Part shown: one piece after another, positions 1-6,363 of the stretch
Layout of the letters: every line of letters begins with the position of its first letter
Position numbering within the stretch: the stretch's first letter is position 1
Source: UBA2239 sp050177075
Lineage (GTDB): Bacteria; Pseudomonadota; Gammaproteobacteria; Burkholderiales; UBA9220
Direction: 5' to 3'
Assembly (NCBI GenBank): GCA_050177075.1
Contig: JBFXHL010000029.1
Coordinates: forward strand, 1-25,420
DNA: 25,420 bases
Position numbers and translations under genes: made by a program
The notes under the pieces: generated by a model
What the model saw: the letters and a program-made list of their open reading frames with translations, nothing else
Databases searched by the model: none
Told to the model about the DNA's origin: nothing

Positions 1-17
1 CGACGCTCTTCCGATCT
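1..17 (+). other. Residual Illumina adapter sequence (artefact)
   Basis: The first 17 bases equal the 3' end of the Illumina TruSeq universal adapter (CGACGCTCTTCCGATCT). The protein-coding frame of the next gene happens to stay open through it, so a gene caller could translate it by mistake. It is not genomic and marks the contig edge. Confidence 0.95.
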
Positions 18-844
18 CCCTGGAACGGGTCGATCTGGACCTGGACGGGGTGGAGGAGGTGTTTCTCCACAACGACGCCATCCAGGTCGTGATGGCCGAG
101 GATGGCGCCGCTGCGGTAAGGGAGTTCGATGCCTACGCGCTGAAGCACAATTTTGGCGATACCCTGCGTCGCCAGCCGGAACACTATTACCGCAAGATCC
201 AGCTCCAGGAAGGCGCCCGCCAGCACAAGCTGTGGGAGGAGGGGATCGCCTCCGCCCACGACCGGGTGAGCTTCAAGCATGTCATCACGCCGGCGGACCT
301 GGTGTTCGACGACTACGGACGGGCGCTGTTTCTCGACGCGGTCGTGGCGGGAAGCGGTGAGCGCCTGCCGGTGCGGGATTACGCCGCCGAGCTGCGCCGC
401 CGGGAGGGCACGCTGGAATACCGGTCGGTGGCCAATCACCTGAACAAGGTGATCGGCGTCGAGGGCAGCCGGCTGCAGGTGTCCTACCATTTTCACGGCA
501 AGACGCACCAGGAATTCAGCACCGAGATCAACCTGGCCATGCCGAGCTGCGACGGTCCGGCAGGGCGCTATGTCCATCGGGGCGAAGTGCCCTGTGGCTT
601 CGGCCAGCAGCTGGAGCTGGAGGGCATGAGCGAACTGGTGCTGGAGGACGATGTGATGGGCGGCAAGCTCATATTGCGCACCAGCCGTCCGGCCAGGCTG
701 GTCGGACGGCCCCATTTCACCGTTTCTCAATCCGAGGCCGGTTTCGAGAAAATCATGCAGGCGGTGGTTCTGACCCTAAGCTGGGGAGTCGGCAGCCATC
801 CCCAGCCTATCGAGGTTTCCCTGGAAGTGGTTCCGAAGCCGTAG
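18..844 (+). CDS. GH57 4-alpha-glucanotransferase/alpha-amylase-type protein, C-terminal part (5' truncated)
   Basis: The frame is open from the adapter junction to TAG at 842-844, giving about 275 residues with no true start; the GTG at 50 is only an internal codon. The sequence resembles the C-terminal beta-sandwich (DUF1926-type) region of GH57 4-alpha-glucanotransferases: a FLHNDAIQVV strand, then NFGDTLRRQPEHYYRK, which matches the family pattern of an Asn/Asp-rich turn followed by a Glu-His-Tyr segment, and a late YHFHGK strand. GH57 enzymes transfer or hydrolyse alpha-1,4-glucans in the cytoplasm in glycogen or maltodextrin metabolism. The catalytic (beta/alpha)7 barrel lies outside the window, so specificity (amylase versus glucanotransferase) cannot be judged. 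Family assignment is from memory of TLGT-like sequences. The next gene starts 94 bases later on the same strand. Confidence 0.8.
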
Positions 845-897
845 CCGGTTCGGTGCTCCCGAATCGCCCGGCCGGCATGGATAGAGACGGAGGGATA

Positions 898-919
898 GGG
901 TAAACTGTGCCCTTTACCC
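898..919. promoter_or_regulatory. Inverted repeat upstream of the FKBP gene
   Basis: GGGTAAA at 898-904 and TTTACCC at 913-919 form perfect 7-base arms around an 8-base spacer, 19 bases before the start codon of the following gene. It could be an operator or a small hairpin in the leader. No convincing -35/-10 pair was seen around it. Confidence 0.3.
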
Positions 920-938
920 CGTAGCAGGAACCTCATTC

Positions 939-1430
939 ATGGCTGAGCAGAAGGTAGCGAAACACAAGGTGATTTACCTCACCTATTCCATCATCGACGA
1001 CGCGGGCAGCGTGTTCGAGCAGTCCGATGTGCCCGTGGGGTACATTCATGGTGTGGGGAGCGACCTTTTCGAGCAGATTGAGCATGCCCTCGACGGCAAG
1101 GCCGTGGGGGAGCGGGTGGAAGTGACCCTGAGCGCCGAGGAGGGCTTCGGCCCCCACCGGCCCGAATTGACCTTTACCGATGACATCGACAACGTGCCGC
1201 CGGAATTCCGCTATATCGGCGCCGAGGTGGAGTTCGAGAACGAGCGCGGCGAGAGCATGCAGTTCCGGGTCACCCGCATCGAGGACGGCAAACTGACCAT
1301 CGACGCCAACCACCCCCTGGCGGGAAAAACCATTACGTTCGTCGTGGACGTGGCCGATATCCGCGACGCCACCCCGGATGAAATCGCCAACGGCGTCCCC
1401 GCCGATTCGGCTTCCTGCTACCTGCAATAA
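939..1430 (+). CDS. slyD: SlyD-type FKBP peptidyl-prolyl cis-trans isomerase
   Basis: A 163-residue FKBP of the SlyD/SlpA class, a cytoplasmic prolyl isomerase and chaperone. The N-terminal FKBP strands (VIYLTYSIID) and the GVGSDLFEQIEHALDGKAVG segment are followed by the inserted-flap domain (about 70-125), then the return motif IDANHPLAGKTITFVVDV near 120-140. Unlike E. coli SlyD it has no long His/Cys-rich metal-binding tail; it ends soon after the FKBP fold with a single Cys near the C terminus. ATG at 939 is preceded by AGGA. It is 11 bases upstream of a hydrogenase maturation protease gene. SlyD is known to assist nickel insertion into [NiFe] hydrogenases through HypB in E. coli, so the pairing may be functional, although the missing tail argues against nickel storage. 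The family call is firm; the symbol is approximate. Confidence 0.88.
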   Translation: MAEQKVAKHKVIYLTYSIIDDAGSVFEQSDVPVGYIHGVGSDLFEQIEHALDGKAVGERVEVTLSAEEGFGPHRPELTFTDDIDNVPPEFRYIGAEVEFENERGESMQFRVTRIEDGKLTIDANHPLAGKTITFVVDVADIRDATPDEIANGVPADSASCYLQ

Positions 1431-1441
1431 GCGGAGGCGCG

Positions 1442-1924
1442 GTGAACGGCCGCCTCGTCATTCTTGCCTGCGGCAACCCCAGCCGTGGCGACGACGCCCT
1501 GGGGCCGCTGCTCCTCGAACGCGTCGCGGCCCTTCCCTCGGCTAGCTCACTTGCCCCGGTACTGATCACCGATTTCCAGCTCCAGGTGGAGCACGCCGCC
1601 GACCTCGACGGGGTCGGGCTGGCCTTGTTCGTCGACGCTAGCGTGGCCGCCGCGCCGCCCTTCAGGCTTTCGCGGTTACAGCCGGCAAAAGAGGTGGGCT
1701 ATACTACCCATGCCCTGTCTCCGGCGTCGGTATTGGCCGTTTTCCGGCAAGTGTACGGGCGCGATGCCCCCCCCTCGTTCCAGCTGGCGGTGAGGGGCGA
1801 GCGATTCGAATTGGGCGAGGCGCTGAGCCCAGCCGCTGCGGCGAACCTGGAGCAGGCTGTGGAACTGGTGGACAAGCTACTGGCCGATCCTTCGCCCTCT
1901 TCCTGGGACGCCTACTGTAAATAG
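1442..1924 (+). CDS. Hydrogenase maturation protease (peptidase M52)
   Basis: A 160-residue protein with the layout of M52 endopeptidases, which remove the C-terminal peptide of the [NiFe]-hydrogenase large subunit after nickel insertion. The N-terminal motif is LACGNPSRGDDALG (residues 8-21). The presumed nickel-sensing ligands are Asp18 (Glu16 in E. coli HybD; Asp is common in this position), Asp65 in FVDAS and His90 in TTHALSPASV. The start is GTG at 1442 with GGAG about 6 bases upstream. It follows the SlyD-type gene by 11 bases and precedes a GST gene by 42 bases. No hydrogenase structural or hyp genes are in the window, so the substrate is unknown. A run of eight C at 1767-1774 lies inside the gene and is a possible slippage or sequencing-error site, but the frame reads sensibly across it. 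Confidence 0.88.
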   Translation: MNGRLVILACGNPSRGDDALGPLLLERVAALPSASSLAPVLITDFQLQVEHAADLDGVGLALFVDASVAAAPPFRLSRLQPAKEVGYTTHALSPASVLAVFRQVYGRDAPPSFQLAVRGERFELGEALSPAAAANLEQAVELVDKLLADPSPSSWDAYCK

Positions 1925-1966
1925 GGCCGTGCGCGGCGAGCGCCCGGCGCAAAAGAAGGAAGCTTC

Positions 1967-2638
1967 ATGGAACATCTGGAACTGGTCAGCTTCAAGGTCT
2001 GCCCCTTCGTGCAGCGGTCGGTCATCACCCTGCGCTACAAGAATGTGCCCTTCGACATCACCCATATCGACCTGAATCATCCGCCGGAGTGGTTTGCCGC
2101 GATTTCGCCCTTCGGCAAGGTGCCGCTGCTCAAGGTGGGCGACAAGGCCGTCCTGTTCGAATCGGCGGTGATCAACGAATACCTGGACGAGATCACTCCC
2201 GCCCCGCGCCTGCACCCTGAAGACCCGTTGCGGCGCGCCATCAACCGGGCGTGGATCGAATTCGGTTCGGCCTGCCTCGCCGATCTGTACATGCTCTCCG
2301 TGGCGGCGGATGAGGCGCAATTCGAGGAGTGCCGCAGCAACCTGCTGGGCAAGCTGCGGCGCCTGGAGGCTGACCTCCAGCCGGCGCCTTATTTCAACGG
2401 CGACAGATTCTCCCTCGCCGATGCGGCCTTCGCGCCCTTGCTGATGCGCCTGGAACTGCTCAATCAGGTTCATTGCGTCTTCGAGCCGGCCGAGTTTCCC
2501 AAGCTCGAGGCGTGGAGCGATGCGCTGCTGGCCATGCCGGAAGTCAAGGGATCGGTGGTGCATGATTTCGTGAAGGTGTATTTCGACCACATCCGTGGCC
2601 GGGGCGGCTATCTCGCCTCCTGTCTGCCCGCGGCCTAA
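1967..2638 (+). CDS. Glutathione S-transferase family protein
   Basis: A 223-residue cytosolic GST-fold protein. The N-terminal thioredoxin-like domain (about 1-80) carries FKVCPFVQRS at the active-site position, with Cys12-Pro13 as in Cys-type (omega/beta-like or dehydroascorbate-reductase-like) GSTs, the cis-Pro segment FGKVPLL, and the glutathione gamma-glutamyl-binding Glu-Ser in FESAVI. The helical C-terminal domain (about 90-215) includes FSLADAAFAP, the conserved N-capping/Asp segment of GSTs. It would conjugate or reduce substrates with glutathione; the substrate cannot be told. ATG follows GAAGGAAG. The crcB start lies 3 bases after its stop, so the two are very likely co-transcribed. 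Confidence 0.9.
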   Translation: MEHLELVSFKVCPFVQRSVITLRYKNVPFDITHIDLNHPPEWFAAISPFGKVPLLKVGDKAVLFESAVINEYLDEITPAPRLHPEDPLRRAINRAWIEFGSACLADLYMLSVAADEAQFEECRSNLLGKLRRLEADLQPAPYFNGDRFSLADAAFAPLLMRLELLNQVHCVFEPAEFPKLEAWSDALLAMPEVKGSVVHDFVKVYFDHIRGRGGYLASCLPAA

Positions 2639-2641
2639 GCC

Positions 2642-3028
2642 ATGAATCTGTACGGCCTGCTGGCGGTGGGCGGCGGCGCGGCGGCGGGTGCCTGGCTGCG
2701 CTGGTGGTTGGGGCTGCTGCTCAACCCCATTTTTCCCACCCTGCCCTTGGGTACCCTGGCCGCCAACCTACTCGGGGGCTATCTGGTGGGGGTGGCGGTG
2801 GCCTTTTTTTCCCAGCACGCGGGGCTGCCCCCGGAGATGCGCCTGTTCGTCATCACCGGCTTCATGGGGGGACTGACCACTTTCTCCACCTTCTCTGCCG
2901 AAGTGGTGGGATTGATCGGGCGCGCCCAGTACCTGTGGGCCTTGGTCGCCGTGGGGAGCCATCTGGCCGGCTCCCTGATCATGACGGGTCTCGGCTTTCT
3001 TACCTTCAAGCTTTTGGCCAAATCCTAG
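2642..3028 (+). CDS. crcB: Fluoride ion channel CrcB/FluC
   Basis: A 128-residue, four-helix membrane protein of the CrcB/Fluc family, a dual-topology dimeric channel that exports F- from the cytoplasm. Hallmarks are the AANLLGGYLVG segment in TM2 (family pattern G/A-N-x-x-G) and GFMGGLTTFSTFSAE in TM3, the conserved Phe box and Na+-site region. Full length for the family. Its start is 3 bases after the GST stop and it is followed 15 bases later by a DUF190 gene, a frequent partner of crcB. I looked for a fluoride riboswitch upstream and did not see one; there is no leader space because of the tight packing with the GST gene. Confidence 0.95.
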   Translation: MNLYGLLAVGGGAAAGAWLRWWLGLLLNPIFPTLPLGTLAANLLGGYLVGVAVAFFSQHAGLPPEMRLFVITGFMGGLTTFSTFSAEVVGLIGRAQYLWALVAVGSHLAGSLIMTGLGFLTFKLLAKS

Positions 3029-3043
3029 CGAGGCAAATGCGTC

Positions 3044-3358
3044 ATGCCAGGAACCTTCCTTCGTTTTTACGTCCATGAAAATCGCCGCCATAACGGCATC
3101 CTGCTGTACGACTGGCTGTTGCAGGAAGCCAAACGGATCGGCATCAACGGCGGTTCCGCCTACCGGGCCATTGCCGGCTTTGGCCGCCATGGCGTCATGC
3201 ACGAGGCTCATTTTTTCGAGCTGGCAGGGGATTTGCCGATCGTGGTGGAATTCTTGCTGACGGCTGAAGAGGCGGATAGCTTGCTGGCATCGCTGAAGCA
3301 AGCGTCCCTGCAGCTGTTTTACGTGCGGCAGCAGGTGGAATTCGGCGTTCTGGGATAA
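3044..3358 (+). CDS. DUF190 domain-containing protein
   Basis: A 104-residue protein of the DUF190 family, a small ferredoxin-like alpha/beta fold related in architecture to PII-like proteins. Visible family features are LRFYVHENRRHNGILLYDWL near the N terminus, the central IGINGGSAYRAIAGFGRHG, and LPIVVEFLLTAEEADSLLASL near the C terminus. The molecular function is not established; the gene is often beside crcB, which suggests a role in fluoride tolerance or in regulating the channel (inference). It is the last gene of the slyD-M52-GST-crcB cluster. ATG at 3044 is 15 bases after the crcB stop. Confidence 0.9.
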   Translation: MPGTFLRFYVHENRRHNGILLYDWLLQEAKRIGINGGSAYRAIAGFGRHGVMHEAHFFELAGDLPIVVEFLLTAEEADSLLASLKQASLQLFYVRQQVEFGVLG

Positions 3359-3444
3359 GGAGACCTGCTTGGTGCCGGGTGATCTATAGTGAATGGGCGT
3401 GGTACTACTTGCCTTCCCGCCAACGGCTCTCAAGGAGAACAAAG

Positions 3445-3825
3445 ATGAGGAAATTCTGGTTGCTGCCCCTGTTTCTTTCAGCCGCTTTTGCTGCCCAAGC
3501 CGCCGACCAGCCTGCTCCGGCTCCCCAGAAAAAGCAGTTAACCCAGCAAATCTACGGCTATCAGCTGATGACGCCGGAAGAACGTACCGATTACCGGGCT
3601 AAGATGCGCTCGGCCAAAACACCGGAAGAGCGCCAGCAGGTGTGCGAAGAACATCACGCCCAGATGCTCGAGCGCGCCAAAGAAAAAGGCGTGACCTTGC
3701 CCGCCGCGCCCCGCTGCGGAGCGGGGCGGCCCGGGCCGAGACGGGGAGGGGGACGTGGTCCGGGGGCAGGCCCCGGGATGGGACCAGGAGCTGGAATGGG
3801 TCCGGGAGCCGTCCAGCCCCAGTAA
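3445..3825 (+). CDS. Small exported protein with Gly/Pro-rich tail, function unknown
   Basis: A 126-residue protein starting at ATG 3445, chosen because AAGGAG sits 8 bases upstream and it creates a clean signal peptide (MRKFWLLPLFLSAAFAAQAA, cleavage near residue 20). An open frame continues upstream to 3379 but would bury the signal. The mature part has a charged helical stretch with MTPEERTDYRAKM and TPEERQQVCEEHH, reminiscent of LTxxQ/Spy-like periplasmic helices, then a low-complexity tail rich in Gly, Pro, Arg and Met (GPGMGPGAGMGPGA). It is probably periplasmic. I do not recognise a named family. A strong terminator follows 17 bases after the stop, so the gene is probably monocistronic or the end of the upstream unit. 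Confidence 0.7.
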   Translation: MRKFWLLPLFLSAAFAAQAADQPAPAPQKKQLTQQIYGYQLMTPEERTDYRAKMRSAKTPEERQQVCEEHHAQMLERAKEKGVTLPAAPRCGAGRPGPRRGGGRGPGAGPGMGPGAGMGPGAVQPQ

Positions 3826-3842
3826 CGCTGAAGTCAGGAAAG

Positions 3843-3868
3843 AAAAACCCCGCTGCGGCGGGGTTTTT
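3843..3868 (+). terminator. Rho-independent terminator after the small exported protein gene
   Basis: AAAAACCCCGC at 3843-3853 and GCGGGGTTTTT at 3858-3868 form a perfect 11-base stem around a 4-base loop (TGCG), with the T-run on the 3' side. Because the A/T arms are symmetric it could also stop transcription from the other strand. Confidence 0.9.
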
Positions 3869-3930
3869 CTTTGGTATTTTTGCTGTTAGGGGATGTCCTA
3901 ATTGGCAGCGGCGGCAGAGGGGGGGGATTA

Positions 3931-3950
3931 TTCGTCCTACCTAGGGCGAA
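3931..3950. promoter_or_regulatory. Near-palindrome upstream of the Cys-rich small gene
   Basis: TTCGTCCTA at 3931-3939 and TAGGGCGAA at 3942-3950 are inverted around CC with one G/T mismatch, ending 12 bases before the ATG at 3963. It may be an operator or overlap the translation start region. Regulator unknown. Confidence 0.35.
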
Positions 3951-3962
3951 CAAGGGGGCTCC

Positions 3963-4214
3963 ATGGCGGCTACAAGGCTAAGCTACGAATGTGATGGGAA
4001 CGTGAGGAATTGTTGCAGCTGCCGCCACTGGTCCCCGCCACGGAACTGCCTCAACGGCAAGCTGTTCGCGGTGGGCGGGGACGGCAGGGGCATCTGCCGC
4101 TGGCGGCTGCACCATGGCGGGCAGGGTTACACCACCTCCTACGATTCCAACCAAGACTGCAGCGGCTGGGAGGACATCGAACATTGTCACCAGGTGGCTA
4201 GCCTAGACGGTTGA
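3963..4214 (+). CDS. Small Cys-rich protein, function unknown
   Basis: An 83-residue open frame with ATG at 3963 preceded by a G-rich AAGGGGG. It holds eight Cys: at the N terminus, CC-x2-C-RHW, then one Cys before LNGKLFAVGG, another in GICRWRLHHGG, and two more in the C-terminal third. The CxxC-RHW...C...G-x-CRW pattern looks like a small zinc- or Fe-S-binding module. It is not a shadow of a larger gene: no other convincing frame covers 3963-4197, and Cys, His and Trp are spaced as in small metalloproteins. Its 3' end overlaps the convergent CBS-protein gene by 17 bases (4198-4214). I cannot name the family, and it could be a false ORF. Confidence 0.55.
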   Translation: MAATRLSYECDGNVRNCCSCRHWSPPRNCLNGKLFAVGGDGRGICRWRLHHGGQGYTTSYDSNQDCSGWEDIEHCHQVASLDG

Positions 4215-4638
4215 TTTCCCGGATCTGTTCCTGGCCGATGAGCTCGAGCAGGGCGTGCAGCTGGCTGGACAGCAGGTCCAGCATGTCGTCCGCCGTAACG
4301 ATGCCCGCCAGTTCGCCCTTTTCGTTCACTACCGGCACGCGGCGGATGCCGTGATTGCGCATGAGTTGGATGGTCTCCCAAATGCTGGCGTCTTCATTGA
4401 CCACCGTGGGATTCGGGGTCATGACTTCGGTGATTTTGAGCCCGTCCGGCTTCAGGCCCGCGGCCACCACCGACAGGACGATATCCCGGTCGGTGACGAT
4501 GCCCACCGGCACTTTTTGCGCGTTCACGACCACCAGCGAGCCGACGTGGGCCCTGCGCATGAACAGGGCTGCCTCGACGATGGTATTGCTGTCGTTGGCG
4601 ACGGCCACTTCGCGGATATAGATTTCCTTGATCGTCAT
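4198..4638 (-). CDS. CBS-domain pair protein
   Basis: A 146-residue protein made almost entirely of two CBS motifs (a Bateman module): the first around VPVGIVTDRDIV (about 42-53), the second around GELAGIVTADDMLD (about 108-121). Such modules bind adenosine nucleotides such as AMP, ATP or SAM and act as sensors. A short C-terminal helix follows. The start at 4638 was chosen over a longer frame that runs into the upstream gene: MTIKEIYIREV matches the usual beginning of stand-alone CBS proteins. It lies 20 bases after the GltD-like gene and is likely the last gene of that operon, so it may adjust the oxidoreductase to energy state (inference). No DNA-binding or enzymatic domain is attached. 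Confidence 0.88.
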   Translation of the reverse strand: MTIKEIYIREVAVANDSNTIVEAALFMRRAHVGSLVVVNAQKVPVGIVTDRDIVLSVVAAGLKPDGLKITEVMTPNPTVVNEDASIWETIQLMRNHGIRRVPVVNEKGELAGIVTADDMLDLLSSQLHALLELIGQEQIREINRLG

Positions 4639-4658
4639 AAGGTTCTCTTGTCGGAAAC

Positions 4659-6350
4659 TCAGATTTCTTCTTCGACGGCGATAAAGCCACAGGGGCATTC
4701 GTTGGCGCAGAGACCGCAGCCCTTGCAATAATCGTAATCGAACACGTAGTGGGAACCGTCCGAGGCCAATTCCTTGGTTTTCAGCACCGCCTGGTCCGGG
4801 CACAGGGTCCAGCAGTTGTCGCAGGCGAAACAGTTGCCGCAGGAGAAGCAGCGGCGGGCTTCCAGGGATAGCTGGCTGAGGGAGAGCCCCCCTTCGATTT
4901 CCTCACAGCCGAGACGCTTGTCCACCGGCAGCACCACTTCGCGCTGGCGCGGGGCGTGCTCGTAATAATTGAGGTTCAAGCGTTCGAAGGCGAGGGTGGG
5001 GGCCTCGTTCTCCTCCGGCGCCTTGTCTTCGCGCAGGAAGGCGTCGATGGCTTCTGCGGCCCGCCGGCCATCGCCGATGGCGCCGCTGACGGTGCCGCTG
5101 CTGCCGGCGCGGGCATCGCCGCCGACGAAAATGCCGTCCTGGCCGGCAATGCGCCCCCAATGATCCACCTCGAAGGCATTCTTCTGATGCAACAGGGCTT
5201 CCATGCCGAAAGGATCGACTTCCTGGCCCACGGCGGGAATGACCTGGTCCACGTGGAGGACAGTCTCGGTGCCTTCGAAGGCGACGGTTTGTTTCTTGCC
5301 GCCCTTGTCCATTTTCTTCATGTGCACCAGCTCCATGCCCACCACTTTCTCGCCCCGTAGGATCAGGCGGCGAATGCCGCGATGGGTATGGATGACCACG
5401 CCCTCCTCGAGGGCCTGGTCGATTTCCCGCCGAATGGCGGACATGGCTTCTTCCTTGGGGACATCGGGACCGGGCAGGGCTTGGTGAGTGACCACGTGGA
5501 CCTCGCCCACGCCGGCGCGTTTCAGAATGCGCGACAGGTCGATGGCGGTGTTGCCGCCGCCGACAATGGCGACGCTCTTGCATTGGGGCACCGAACCCAT
5601 GGCCACCCACTCCTTGAGGAGGTCCAGGCCCACGTGGAGGTCCCGCTGGACCACGCCGTCGATGCTCCACTCGCGGCTTTTCTGGTCGCCGGGGCCGAGG
5701 AACACCGCAGAGTAATCGGCCTTCAGTTCGTCCAGGGAAACATCCCGTCCGAGGCGATGTTGGGGACGGAAATCGATGCCCACGGCGAGCAGTCTGCCCA
5801 CTTCAGCGTCCAGTACCAGCCGCGGCAGACGGTAGGCGGGCAGGGCGGTGCGCAGGATGCCGCCGGGCTCCGGCAATTGGTCGAATAGGGTGACGTTGTA
5901 ACCCCGCCGAACCAGGTGGTAGGCGGCGGACAGGCCCGCCGGCCCGGCGCCGACCACGGCCACCCTGAGGGCGGACTTGCGGGGTTTTTCCACCGGGTAG
6001 GCCCAGCCCTGTTCGATGGCCTGGTCCCCCAGCAGGCGCTCGATCTTGTGGATGGCGAGGGGCTCGTCGAACTGTCCCCGGTTGCAGGCCGATTCGCAGG
6101 GGTGGTGACATACGCGGCCGGTGACGGCGGGCAGGGGATTGACCGCCACCAGGGTTTCCCAGGCCTGCTGGAGGTGCCCTTCATCCACCTTGGCGATGTA
6201 GGCCTGGGCATCCTCCCCCGCTGGGCAGACGGCGTGGCAGGGGGCGGACAGCTGGCGGTGGTAGGGTTTTTGCACCCGCCAGGTGCCGGTTTTGAAGTTG
6301 AGGGAAGTACCGGGCAGGGCAAAGCCGCCGCGGGTCAGAATCAATGCCAT
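4659..6350 (-). CDS. GltD-like FAD/NAD(P)-binding oxidoreductase with C-terminal ferredoxin domain
   Basis: A 563-residue protein starting at 6350, with AAGGAG overlapping the stop of porB. N-terminal Fe-S helical domain (Cys38, Cys42, Cys81, Cys85, Cys89, as in GltD); FAD-binding GAGPAG at 134-139; a second nucleotide-binding motif VAIVGGGNTAID in the middle; the usual GGD near the end of the FAD domain (FVGGDARAG). The C terminus adds a two-cluster ferredoxin module: CFSCGNCFACDNCWTLCP, with two extra upstream Cys, and CKGCGLCANECPCG. This architecture occurs in NAD(P)-linked 2-oxoacid oxidoreductases such as phenylglyoxylate:NAD oxidoreductase of Thauera/Azoarcus, where such a subunit passes electrons between NAD(P)H and the TPP-containing core. 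Here it follows a TPP beta subunit by 13 bases and precedes a CBS protein. Physiological substrate is unknown. Confidence 0.9.
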   Translation of the reverse strand: MALILTRGGFALPGTSLNFKTGTWRVQKPYHRQLSAPCHAVCPAGEDAQAYIAKVDEGHLQQAWETLVAVNPLPAVTGRVCHHPCESACNRGQFDEPLAIHKIERLLGDQAIEQGWAYPVEKPRKSALRVAVVGAGPAGLSAAYHLVRRGYNVTLFDQLPEPGGILRTALPAYRLPRLVLDAEVGRLLAVGIDFRPQHRLGRDVSLDELKADYSAVFLGPGDQKSREWSIDGVVQRDLHVGLDLLKEWVAMGSVPQCKSVAIVGGGNTAIDLSRILKRAGVGEVHVVTHQALPGPDVPKEEAMSAIRREIDQALEEGVVIHTHRGIRRLILRGEKVVGMELVHMKKMDKGGKKQTVAFEGTETVLHVDQVIPAVGQEVDPFGMEALLHQKNAFEVDHWGRIAGQDGIFVGGDARAGSSGTVSGAIGDGRRAAEAIDAFLREDKAPEENEAPTLAFERLNLNYYEHAPRQREVVLPVDKRLGCEEIEGGLSLSQLSLEARRCFSCGNCFACDNCWTLCPDQAVLKTKELASDGSHYVFDYDYCKGCGLCANECPCGFIAVEEEI

Positions 6351-6363
6351 GGTTCGTGTCTCC

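Noticed and set aside
1767..1774. Run of eight C as a phase-variation site in the M52 protease
   Set aside because: The frame and conserved ligands are continuous on both sides, and a single such run in high-GC DNA is not enough evidence.
1925..2641. Fluoride riboswitch controlling crcB
   Set aside because: The GST stop and crcB start are 3 bases apart, and no pattern like the riboswitch core was seen in the short gap before the GST gene.
3886..3901. TTAGG-GGATGT-CCTAA repeat as an IS or MITE end
   Set aside because: Arms are only 5 bases, and no partner end or duplicated target was found nearby.
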